Shown piece after piece: positions 1-6,034 of a DNA stretch of 6,224 nt (the first letter of the stretch is position 1; each line of letters begins with the position of its first letter). The stretch lies in NCBI GenBank assembly GCA_003518745.1, contig DOYB01000064.1, forward strand, positions 2,665-8,888. The letters run 5' to 3'. The notes under the pieces were generated by a model. That model did not search any database and was not told the DNA's origin. It saw nothing but the letters and a program-made list of their open reading frames with translations. The stretch comes from Selenomonas sp. (GTDB lineage: Bacteria; Bacillota; Negativicutes; Selenomonadales; Selenomonadaceae). The translations under genes and the position numbers were made by a program.

Positions 1-392
1 AGAGCCGCTTGATAGAGCCCATAAATGTAACCGGAGCAGCCGTAATTGATATCAAATGCCACAGAGGTTTGTGGCAAACCCAGCCGATTTTGCAGAATGA
101 CACTGGTTGCGGGAACCCGATAGTCAGGCGTTTGAGAAATGAACACGATTCCGTCAAAATCCCCACCCGATAATCCGCTTTTTTCCATCAATTGGCGGGC
201 AAGCATTACGGCATAATCGGAGGTACACTTATCAGCTTCCGCCATATGTACCGATTCCACGCCGGTGGATTTTTTGATGCGTCGGATTTCCTTTTCCGAA
301 AAAAATGACTCATATTCGCGCATTGAAATGATTTTTTTAGGAAGCCCCGCGGTAATATGAGATATATTCAAATTTGATAATGTAACTTTCAT
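1..392 (-). CDS. 3-oxoacyl-ACP synthase III homologue (second paralogue), 5' part only
   Basis: This is the N-terminal 130 codons of a KAS III-type (FabH-like) condensing enzyme; the rest lies beyond the left edge. FabH-family enzymes condense an acyl-CoA or acyl-ACP starter with malonyl-ACP to give 3-oxoacyl-ACP. Visible signs are KSTG near residue 41, CTSD near 56, SQTPDY near 86, LQNRLGL near 100 and the nucleophile motif FDINYGCSG with Cys119. The same motifs occur in the complete KAS III gene at 1164-2204, whose Cys is also residue 119. The His and Asn of the catalytic triad would fall outside the window. The ATG at 392 lies 4 nt after the SDR stop. Its ribosome site is poor (GAGG only 2 nt away), so translation may depend on coupling to the SDR gene. 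Family assignment is firm; substrate and role (second condensation, partner subunit or acyl transfer) are unknown. Confidence 0.9.
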   Translation of the reverse strand, partial: MKVTLSNLNISHITAGLPKKIISMREYESFFSEKEIRRIKKSTGVESVHMAEADKCTSDYAVMLARQLMEKSGLSGGDFDGIVFISQTPDYRVPATSVILQNRLGLPQTSVAFDINYGCSGYIYGLYQAA

Positions 393-396
393 AGCC

Positions 397-1167
397 TCAA
401 TTTGTCCCCAATAGGCTTCCGCCATCTATTATAATATCCGTGCCTGTGATCCAACGAGCAGCATCGCTCAAAAGGAACAATGCCATGCCGCTGATATCCT
501 CCGGCTTTCCAAGGCCAAGATGATATTGGGAGAATGTTTCCGCAGGACGAATAGCTCCCAATTCCTCAACAGACTCTTTGGTCATATCTGACTCTACCCA
601 TCCCGGGCTTATGCTGTTGATACGGTGCTGTTCCCTGCAGATTTCTTTTGCAAGGGAGCGCACGGCTGTCTGTACTGCGCCTTTTGCCGCAGAGTACGCA
701 AACTGACCCTTATTTCCACAGTAGGCTGCGGTTGAGGAAAATACAACGAAAGAAGAGCCTTTTGAGCTATATTTCTTTTTTGCCATACACTGAACAAATC
801 GTGCCATTCCCCAGAAACTGGTATCCACAATGCGGCGGGCAATCGCCTCGTCATACATCCGCAAAGGTGTCATATCCGAAATACCTGCCGTATATACGCC
901 GCCATGACATTTTCCATAATGTTCGACAAAGGCGGCAAGAACAGTATCCCAAGCAGTGCTGTCAGCCGACAGTACGTCCAAAGAGACCGTTACGATTTGC
1001 TGGGGATACTGCTGGTGGACAGCCTCAAGCCTTTCCTCGTTTCTCGCTACTGCCAATACATGTGCTCCTGATTCTGCCAGGTCCAGCGCGATCTGACGCC
1101 CCATACCGGAGGAGGCACCGACAATTACAAAATTCTTGTTTTCAAAATGAAATTGTACATCTTTCAT
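397..1167 (-). CDS. SDR-family 3-oxoacyl-ACP reductase-like protein
   Basis: A 256-residue short-chain dehydrogenase/reductase, close to the usual 245-250 of FabG-type enzymes, which reduce 3-oxoacyl-ACP to 3-hydroxyacyl-ACP with NADPH. The Rossmann glycine motif is VGASSGMG (residues 16-23). A basic stretch (AVARNEERLE, 39-48) suggests NADP(H). Ser145, Tyr158 and Lys162 (YSAAK) form the active site, followed by ISPGWV (187-191) and the C-terminal IDGGSLLG. Two positions differ from the norm: NNAG reads YTAG (92-95), and the catalytic-tetrad Asn, expected 28 residues before the Ser, appears to be Ser117. The start at 1167 was chosen over an upstream ATG at 1305 because the family begins here, the ATG overlaps the KAS III stop as ATGA, and the 46-residue extension would lie wholly inside that gene. 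A GGAG stands 11 nt upstream. Position between two KAS III genes supports a 3-oxoacyl substrate; a sugar substrate cannot be excluded. Confidence 0.9.
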   Translation of the reverse strand: MKDVQFHFENKNFVIVGASSGMGRQIALDLAESGAHVLAVARNEERLEAVHQQYPQQIVTVSLDVLSADSTAWDTVLAAFVEHYGKCHGGVYTAGISDMTPLRMYDEAIARRIVDTSFWGMARFVQCMAKKKYSSKGSSFVVFSSTAAYCGNKGQFAYSAAKGAVQTAVRSLAKEICREQHRINSISPGWVESDMTKESVEELGAIRPAETFSQYHLGLGKPEDISGMALFLLSDAARWITGTDIIIDGGSLLGTN

Positions 1168-2204
1168 ATCTCTATTGTCTCCAAAACCTTGATATCCTGG
1201 TTTTCCAAAACAGCCGACGCAATCGACATGCCGATACCGAATCCGGACAGTAAAAGCCGTGGATATGATGTCCATTGTCCCAACTTTTCCATTTCCGTAA
1301 AACATACGGGAATGGAGGCTGAACTTACATTTCCAATTTCTCCGGTCACCATAGGTACCTTTTCAGAAGGCAATCCCAAAGCCTCTCCTATTGAGGTTAT
1401 CATCAAGCGGTTTGCCTGATGCAGCAGTGCCACATCCACTTCTTCCACATCCATAGATACATATTGAAGCAGTTCCTTGATATTTTGCGGTACATAGTCC
1501 AAAGTAAAGTCCGTGACTTCGGTCCCGCGCATGATACCATAATTTCCTGCGTCCATAGACAGTTTCCCGTTTTCCATCAGCTTCGGCGCACGATAGGCGC
1601 CACGTGGCATATAGATGTATTTTGCCTTTTCGCCATAACTTTCGATGTGGAAGTACATTTTCTTTTCCGCGGCATTCAGATTCTTTCCGACAATGGCTGC
1701 CGCTCCTGCATCCCCTGCGATAGAGAGCATTGAAGTATCCAAAGGGTACGCTGTACGGCTGGAGGTATCGCCGCAGCATACCAGTACCTTTCGCTCCATA
1801 TTTGAAAGCAAAGATGCCGCGACATACAGGCCATAGACAAATCCGGAGCAGCCGTGATTGATGTCAAAAACCAAAACATCATGATCCAGTCCCAACTGAT
1901 TCTGTATCAAATAACTGGAAGACGGGGAGAAATAGTCGGCTGTTTGTGTAATGAAAATTACCGCACCAATGTCTTCCTGCCGAAAGTTTTTCTGAAACAG
2001 AGCTTTCGCGGCCGCTACACAAAGATCCGAAGTGCAATACTGTTCATCCGCGATGCTCAGTTTTCGGAATCCTGTGCTTTTCATCAAGCGTTTTGCTTTT
2101 TTCTCTTCTATCAGGTTCTGACAGCGGACTTCTACGGGGACTCTTGTCTTTGATACTGTTGCTGCTATAGCCTCAAGTTCGATTCCAGCAAAAACATTTA
2201 ACAT
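1164..2204 (-). CDS. 3-oxoacyl-ACP synthase III homologue (complete)
   Basis: A 346-residue thiolase-fold condensing enzyme of the FabH/KAS III family, slightly longer than typical FabH (about 310-330). All three catalytic residues are visible: Cys119 in DINHGCSGFVYG, His262 in LLHQANRLMI and Asn292 in GNVSSASIP. The C-terminal LLSGFGIGMSIAS (318-330) is the glycine-rich motif that usually closes the family. With the intact triad it should carry out decarboxylative condensation of a starter acyl group with malonyl-ACP, although some relatives act as acyl transferases. The start overlaps the ACP stop by 7 nt and has GGAG 8 nt upstream. The stop overlaps the SDR start (ATGA). Sitting directly after an ACP and before a reductase, it probably uses the operon's own ACP rather than serving housekeeping fatty acid synthesis; this is inference. 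Starter-unit preference cannot be read from the sequence. Confidence 0.94.
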   Translation of the reverse strand: MLNVFAGIELEAIAATVSKTRVPVEVRCQNLIEEKKAKRLMKSTGFRKLSIADEQYCTSDLCVAAAKALFQKNFRQEDIGAVIFITQTADYFSPSSSYLIQNQLGLDHDVLVFDINHGCSGFVYGLYVAASLLSNMERKVLVCCGDTSSRTAYPLDTSMLSIAGDAGAAAIVGKNLNAAEKKMYFHIESYGEKAKYIYMPRGAYRAPKLMENGKLSMDAGNYGIMRGTEVTDFTLDYVPQNIKELLQYVSMDVEEVDVALLHQANRLMITSIGEALGLPSEKVPMVTGEIGNVSSASIPVCFTEMEKLGQWTSYPRLLLSGFGIGMSIASAVLENQDIKVLETIEI

Positions 2205-2425
2205 GCTGCGGGCTCCGTGATCAGTTCATATAAATCCCGTACTTTCTTTGCGTTGATAATAGCGTCTGGTGCTACTTTTTTCTGCATGGACTTGCACATG
2301 GTCAGAAATGTTACATAGCTTAAGGAATCCCATTCCTCAATATCTTCTAAATTTGTATCCATAGTAAATGAATACTCCGTATCCATGATTTCCGTCATTT
2401 TCTCAATAAAATCCTGCTCATTCAT
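2198..2425 (-). CDS. stand-alone acyl carrier protein
   Basis: A 75-residue acidic helical protein of the acyl carrier protein family (usually 76-80 residues). The phosphopantetheine site is the DSL motif in EEWDSLSYV, Ser34, followed by helix II. The ending INAKKVRDLYELI matches the recognition and fourth helices of ACPs. The Trp before DSL and the Cys/Met-rich helix II differ from housekeeping AcpP and look more like stand-alone carriers of secondary pathways. The ATG at 2425 was preferred over one at 2464: it has GGAG 10 nt upstream, while the earlier ATG overlaps the previous gene, lacks a ribosome site and adds 13 residues with no match to the family. The stop overlaps the following KAS III start by 7 nt. 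It probably holds the growing chain for that synthase and the SDR reductase, then presents it to the GNAT enzyme. It would need a phosphopantetheinyl transferase from elsewhere. Confidence 0.9.
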   Translation of the reverse strand: MNEQDFIEKMTEIMDTEYSFTMDTNLEDIEEWDSLSYVTFLTMCKSMQKKVAPDAIINAKKVRDLYELITEPAAC

Positions 2426-2435
2426 GATATTTTCA

Positions 2436-2439
2436 CTCC
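2436..2439 (-). promoter_or_regulatory. ribosome binding site fixing the ACP start
   Basis: GGAG on the minus strand, 10 nt before the ATG at 2425. It lies downstream of the alternative ATG at 2464, so it supports the shorter 75-residue ACP. Confidence 0.7.
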
Positions 2440-2456
2440 ATTTTGTGCAACGGTGT

Positions 2457-3209
2457 TCATACATGTTTTATATATATATTATCTATACTGATTATTTTAC
2501 TGCCAAACATAAGTTGTAACTGTAAAATTGATAAATTATTTGTTGAAACAGACGTTTTTTCCATTAACAATTCTCTATCCAGAAAGGACCTTCTTCCAAC
2601 AAAAATGTGCATGGAACCGTAATGTTGATGATTTTCACTTATGAATAAGCCACCTAACAGTCCTTTAATTTTCTTCTTTTTCTCATCTTCATACACATCC
2701 AGAAAAAAACCTATTGGTTTTTCGCGATAGAGAGAGATGAATAGATTTCCTCCCTTTCTGCATGTATCTTCCGTCCAAAGGGCATATCGTCTGTTCGCGA
2801 TTTTTTTTCCAAAGCATGGATCCAGCGCGATACGGTCTGTTTCAAAAATCCCTTTTTGAATCTCCGATATCACATAATCCATATCATTATCATCAGCGGC
2901 TCTATAGGTCACATTCGGAAACAAATCCTGATATTTTTCACAAGCCTCGATTACGTTTCCACGTTCCAATTTTAATCCGATTTGCGCTTCCATTAAGACG
3001 AAGCCCTGTGTTTGTAAATATTGTCCGACTTGAGGATATCTGGTGCTGGATTTAGCCACCACATACTGTGCATGATATTCATTGCAAAAATACTCTATCT
3101 TTTGAAGCACTTCCACCATGGGCAACAATGTATCTTTTTTTTCTATCGTCAATTCAATCGTCCGGCATCCTAAATTTCGCTGTTCCCATTCGGCATAGAC
3201 ACATTTCAT
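2457..3209 (-). CDS. WecD-like GNAT acyltransferase, probable amino-sugar N-acyltransferase
   Basis: A 250-residue protein resembling the WecD/RffC group, which acylates the 4-amino group of dTDP-4-amino-4,6-dideoxygalactose. The N-terminal half (about 1-85) is the variable domain, with YAEW at 5-8. A GNAT domain follows, carrying IFETDRIALDP (121-131), the NRRYALW stretch (139-145) typical of the group, a beta strand with a KPIGFF turn (164-169) and the C-terminal STNN (222-225) ahead of GSKIISIDNIYIKHV. The acyl-CoA loop (usually Q/RxxGxG/A) is not well conserved here. The ATG at 3209 was chosen because GTGAG lies about 10 nt upstream and the length fits; a GTG at 3224, overlapping the previous stop, is an alternative. 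By hand count, 2461-3180 is about 36% GC, clearly below wecE at about 50%. The neighbouring ACP and KAS III genes suggest an acyl-ACP-derived donor rather than acetyl-CoA; this is inferred. Confidence 0.72.
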   Translation of the reverse strand: MKCVYAEWEQRNLGCRTIELTIEKKDTLLPMVEVLQKIEYFCNEYHAQYVVAKSSTRYPQVGQYLQTQGFVLMEAQIGLKLERGNVIEACEKYQDLFPNVTYRAADDNDMDYVISEIQKGIFETDRIALDPCFGKKIANRRYALWTEDTCRKGGNLFISLYREKPIGFFLDVYEDEKKKKIKGLLGGLFISENHQHYGSMHIFVGRRSFLDRELLMEKTSVSTNNLSILQLQLMFGSKIISIDNIYIKHV

Positions 3210-3220
3210 AAATCTGATTC

Positions 3221-4177
3221 TCACAATTCTTTGTTTTTACAAATATCTTTTACCACATATTGTGGTGATTCATTGATACATATATATATTCTTCCAATGT
3301 ATTCACCAATCAGGCCGAGCATGAAGAGAATCATGCCTCCGATTAATAAAATTGCTGATATGATGGAACTCCATCCGGCAACCATATCCGGAGTAATAAA
3401 TAACTTTCTTATGATTGTAACAAGAGCCAGTAAGAATCCAAGAAGGGAAAGAAAAATTCCACAATAGGTTCCAATGCGAAGAGGTTTGACGGAAAAGGAG
3501 GTAAAGCAATTCAACCAAAGGGCAATCAGGGATTTTAAGGTATAGCCGGAAGAACCTGACATTCTGTTACGCTGTTCCACCGAAACAAATCCGACTCGAT
3601 TTGATACCCTCAAAAAGAGTCCGCTGATGTACGGATATGGATGGTGATAGTTTATCACCTCGTCTAAAACAAATTTCCGCACGATATGAAAACTGCTTCC
3701 CTTATTGGAACGTCTGTCCAGTCCAAAGAGATAGTCCGACGTTATTTTTGCGAAATCAGATCCCAGACGCCGAAACAATGACTGATGTATCGTTTTGTAG
3801 CTTGCATAGACGATATCATAGCCCTCCTCCAGTTTATCTACAAGGGCATACAGCTCATTTGCGGGACACTGCCCATCATCGTCCAATGAAATCACATAGT
3901 CTCCGGAGCAATGGTTGTAACCTGCCATTAGGGCACAGTGCTGCCCAAAATTTTTGGATAGGCTGATTCCTATTATATGGGAGTCGCTTTCTGCCAGTTT
4001 TTCAATCACATTCCATACGCCATCGGGAGAGCCGTCGTTGACCAGGATGATTTCGTAGTCGTAGCCTTCCCGCGTTTCAACTGTTTCCTCTATTTCGTCC
4101 ACTACTGCCGTTACGGTGTTCTCTGAGCGATAGCAGGGAATCACAAAAGAGAGTTTTTTATTTGACATTCTCATCAT
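3221..4177 (-). CDS. ArnC/GtrB-like family 2 glycosyltransferase (probable polyprenyl-phosphate glycosyltransferase)
   Basis: A 318-residue GT-A glycosyltransferase of family GT2, of the DPM1/GtrB/ArnC type, which moves a sugar from a nucleotide carrier to undecaprenyl phosphate on the inner membrane face. It shows SFVIPCYRSE (10-19), VNDGSPDG (46-53), LSKNFGQHCALMAGY (73-87), the metal-binding DDDGQCP (99-105), and MSGSSGYTLKSL (206-217) in place of the usual G-SKY. Two hydrophobic helices follow, about 234-256 and 269-296, ending in GLIGEYIGRIY, a hallmark of ArnC and GtrB. ArnC handles an N-formylated 4-amino sugar, which makes an acylated 4-amino sugar a sensible substrate here. The first ATG stands 1 nt after the hepT stop, with GGAAG 10 nt upstream; two further ATGs within 10 codons are possible starts. 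Family is secure; donor and acceptor are inferred from neighbours. Confidence 0.93.
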   Translation of the reverse strand: MMRMSNKKLSFVIPCYRSENTVTAVVDEIEETVETREGYDYEIILVNDGSPDGVWNVIEKLAESDSHIIGISLSKNFGQHCALMAGYNHCSGDYVISLDDDGQCPANELYALVDKLEEGYDIVYASYKTIHQSLFRRLGSDFAKITSDYLFGLDRRSNKGSSFHIVRKFVLDEVINYHHPYPYISGLFLRVSNRVGFVSVEQRNRMSGSSGYTLKSLIALWLNCFTSFSVKPLRIGTYCGIFLSLLGFLLALVTIIRKLFITPDMVAGWSSIISAILLIGGMILFMLGLIGEYIGRIYICINESPQYVVKDICKNKEL

Positions 4178-4178
4178 C

Positions 4179-4583
4179 TTAATTTAACTTCCATTCCTGT
4201 ATTGCTTTTCCCATGCGTTCGAAAGCAGGAATATAGCGTTTGAGTATTTTTTCGGCCAGTTTGATTGCTTGGGTTTGGCTGTAGATATGTGTCATATCGT
4301 TGCGGTCATGCAGCATATCCAGCCAGATATCTTCCTCAATGAAGTCGTAGAATTTATAAGATGTTTTGATGATAGCGCGAGGAGAGCCGCTGGCACTGAT
4401 AGGGCTTCCGTCATATGCCAGCATTTCCTTCAATAGTTTCCAGCCAAGCTCAAATTGAATGAAAAACTTATCGATGATTCCGCTGATGATGAATTCATTG
4501 GAAAGATCCTCTTTATGAGCTCGCAAAAGGACATTGAGATGACTCATATAATTATCATATTTTTTCGTATATGATGATTCCAT
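4179..4583 (-). CDS. hepT: HEPN toxin of a MntA/HepT pair (HI0074 family)
   Basis: A 134-residue all-helical protein of the HI0074/HEPN family, once described as nucleotidyltransferase substrate-binding proteins. The HEPN ribonuclease motif RX4HXY is complete: Arg94, His99 and Tyr101 in RNDMTHIY. In characterised HepT proteins the Arg and His are needed for RNA cleavage, and the Tyr is AMPylated by the partner MntA to neutralise the toxin. Other family signs are KKYDNY near residue 7, FELGWKLLKEML (44-55) and GSPRAIIK (66-73). The ATG at 4583 overlaps the mntA reading frame by 29 nt and has AAAGGA about 11 nt upstream; a TTG at 4592 is a less likely start. Its stop is 1 nt from the glycosyltransferase start. 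All catalytic residues look intact, so it is probably a working toxin. Its place inside a sugar-modification operon is unusual. Confidence 0.9.
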   Translation of the reverse strand: MESSYTKKYDNYMSHLNVLLRAHKEDLSNEFIISGIIDKFFIQFELGWKLLKEMLAYDGSPISASGSPRAIIKTSYKFYDFIEEDIWLDMLHDRNDMTHIYSQTQAIKLAEKILKRYIPAFERMGKAIQEWKLN

Positions 4584-4872
4584 CCCGCTCAATTTCCTTT
4601 CTTAATTCCTCCGATATATCGGCATTCATGTTGACAATGTCGAATTGCAGCAATGTCATGGTTTTTTCGTCTACAGAGAAAGAAAAATCCCGGAAATTCG
4701 TGCAATCATAGACAGCCAAATCGATGTCGCTTTTCGGATGATGCGTACGTCTGGCTCGGGAACCGAAAAGGATGACCTTGCTTGCCCCATATTGCTGCGC
4801 AAGTCCAGAGATTTCGGAGAAAACCTTTTCTTCTTTCTCACTGAAATTCTTTGCCAAGGCAAGCTGTTTCAT
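4555..4872 (-). CDS. mntA: MntA-type minimal nucleotidyltransferase antitoxin (HI0073 family)
   Basis: A 105-residue nucleotidyltransferase of the MNT/HI0073 family. The motif GSX10DXD is exact: Gly37-Ser38, then Asp49 and Asp51 (GSRAR to SDIDL). A third acidic residue, Asp78 in LQFDIV, completes the metal-binding set. In the known MntA/HepT systems this protein transfers AMP units from ATP to a tyrosine of the HEPN toxin and so acts as an antitoxin; the next gene is such a toxin with its target tyrosine present. The start overlaps the wecE stop as ATGA, and GAAGGA lies 9 nt upstream. No good promoter was seen ahead of it, so expression seems tied to the wecE message. Length is normal for the family. 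An isolated substrate-binding enzyme role is a weaker alternative. Confidence 0.9.
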   Translation of the reverse strand: MKQLALAKNFSEKEEKVFSEISGLAQQYGASKVILFGSRARRTHHPKSDIDLAVYDCTNFRDFSFSVDEKTMTLLQFDIVNMNADISEELRKEIERDGIIIYEKI

Positions 4873-5996
4873 AAAAAGAAATCCTTCACTTTCTGAATAA
4901 TGTGGTTAAGGTCTTCACTATCTATACGGTAATACAGGGGAAGCCTTGCAAGTCGCTCGCTTTCCTTTGTCGTATACTCATCTTTTCCGTGGAAACGTCC
5001 AAAGCGTAATCCAGCAGGTGAGGAATGGAGGGGGACATAATGGAAAACGCTGCAAATATCGCATTCTCTCATGTAGGCTATGAATTTCGTCCGTTCATCT
5101 AAGTTCCTGAGCTTGATGTAGAACATGTGGGCATTGTGCGCACAGTCCTCCGGAACCGTTGGCAGAACCAGTTTTCCTGCTTTCTCCAAGGGGCGAAGCG
5201 CTTCCCAATAGGCCTGCCATACACGCATGCGCTCACTTTGGATCTCTTTTGAGTGTTGAAGCTGCGCCCAGAGGTAGGCGGCATTGAGTTCACTGGGCAG
5301 ATAGCTGTCACCAATATCAACCCATGTGTACTTATCCACCTGACCACGGAAGAACTTTGACCGATTGGTACCTTTTTCACGCAGTATTTCTGCTCTTTCG
5401 ATATGCTCGGGTGCGTTGATAAGGAGTGCGCCTCCTTCTCCCATTGAGAAATTCTTTGTCTCATGGAAGGAATAGCAGCCGAAATCGCCTATGGTTCCCA
5501 AGGGCTTTCCTTTGTAGGTGCTCATAATGCCCTGGGCAGCGTCCTCAATGACCTTTAGACCGTATTTTTGAGCAATATTCAGAATCGTGTCCATCTCGCA
5601 GGCAACTCCCGCGTAGTGCATAACGATAATGGCTCGTGTCTTCTCCGTGATGGCGGACTCTATTTTTGCTTCGTCAATATTCATGGTATCAGGCCTGATG
5701 TCCACAAAAACCAAGCTTGCGCCTGCTAGAACAGCCGAAGTCGCTGTGCTGGAAAACGTGTAGCTGGGCAGGATGACCTCATCGCCCGGTTGGAGGTCAC
5801 AGAGCAGCATTGCCATATCCAGGGCTGAGGTTCCACTGGTGGTAAGCAGGGCCTTTGATACAGAAAAGGATTTTTCCAGCCATTGGGAGCATTTTCTTGT
5901 AAACTCCCCATCTCCGCTTATTTTGCGGTTTTCTATTGCCTGACGTATAAATGCCAATTCCTCTCCCGTTACAGGGGGGACATTAAAGTTAATCAT
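4869..5996 (-). CDS. wecE: dTDP-4-amino-4,6-dideoxygalactose transaminase (WecE/RffA type)
   Basis: A 375-residue PLP aminotransferase of the DegT/DnrJ/EryC1 family, nearly the length of E. coli WecE (376). WecE converts dTDP-4-oxo-6-deoxy-D-glucose and glutamate into dTDP-4-amino-4,6-dideoxy-D-galactose in the cytosol. Similarity to the remembered E. coli protein is high throughout: FNVPPVTGEEL (4-14), GDEVILPSYTF (71-81), VDIRPDTMNIDE (98-109), HYAGVACEMD (127-136), EDAAQGIMSTYKG (151-163), the PLP lysine Lys181 in FHETKN, REKGTNRS (206-213), VDKYTWVDIG (220-229) and YTTKESERLARLPL (341-354). GGAG at 6005-6008 is 8 nt before the ATG. It is the first gene of the operon and its stop overlaps mntA. 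Its dTDP-sugar substrate must come from RmlA/RmlB-type enzymes outside the window. The galacto rather than gluco product rests on similarity alone. Confidence 0.94.
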   Translation of the reverse strand: MINFNVPPVTGEELAFIRQAIENRKISGDGEFTRKCSQWLEKSFSVSKALLTTSGTSALDMAMLLCDLQPGDEVILPSYTFSSTATSAVLAGASLVFVDIRPDTMNIDEAKIESAITEKTRAIIVMHYAGVACEMDTILNIAQKYGLKVIEDAAQGIMSTYKGKPLGTIGDFGCYSFHETKNFSMGEGGALLINAPEHIERAEILREKGTNRSKFFRGQVDKYTWVDIGDSYLPSELNAAYLWAQLQHSKEIQSERMRVWQAYWEALRPLEKAGKLVLPTVPEDCAHNAHMFYIKLRNLDERTKFIAYMRECDICSVFHYVPLHSSPAGLRFGRFHGKDEYTTKESERLARLPLYYRIDSEDLNHIIQKVKDFFL

Positions 5997-6004
5997 TCAT
6001 ATCG

Positions 6005-6008
6005 CTCC
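6005..6008 (-). promoter_or_regulatory. ribosome binding site of wecE
   Basis: GGAG on the minus strand, 8 nt before the ATG at 5996. Another ATG at 6000-5998 is in a different frame and ends after two further codons, so it is not the start. Confidence 0.7.
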
Positions 6009-6034
6009 GTCTCGTGGTATCAAAAAACCTCTAT

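Noticed and set aside
648..1253. Plus-strand open frame of 201 codons
   Set aside because: It is antisense to the SDR gene and to the end of KAS III. Its translation is rich in Arg, Gln and Pro with no recognisable motif, as expected for a shadow frame.
1168..1305. N-terminal extension of the SDR reading frame by 46 residues
   Set aside because: It lies entirely inside the KAS III gene, its translation has no resemblance to SDR proteins, and the ATG at 1167 gives the normal family length with an ATGA junction.
1363..1779. Minus-strand open frame of 138 codons in another frame inside KAS III
   Set aside because: It is a shadow of a well-supported gene on the same strand, with an implausible Arg/Cys-rich composition and no ribosome site noted.
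2462..2464. Earlier ATG for the acyl carrier protein
   Set aside because: It has no ribosome site and adds 13 residues that do not match ACPs. GGAG at 2436-2439 clearly serves the ATG at 2425.
2469..2480. TA-dinucleotide run, also present near 3281-3290
   Set aside because: Both runs are inside coding sequence at the ends of two genes and are explained by codons such as those for Tyr and Ile. They are too short to call a meaningful repeat.
4873..4930. Possible separate promoter for mntA/hepT within the end of wecE
   Set aside because: No TATAAT-like box with a correctly spaced -35 was found on the minus strand there; expression from the upstream operon promoter is simpler.
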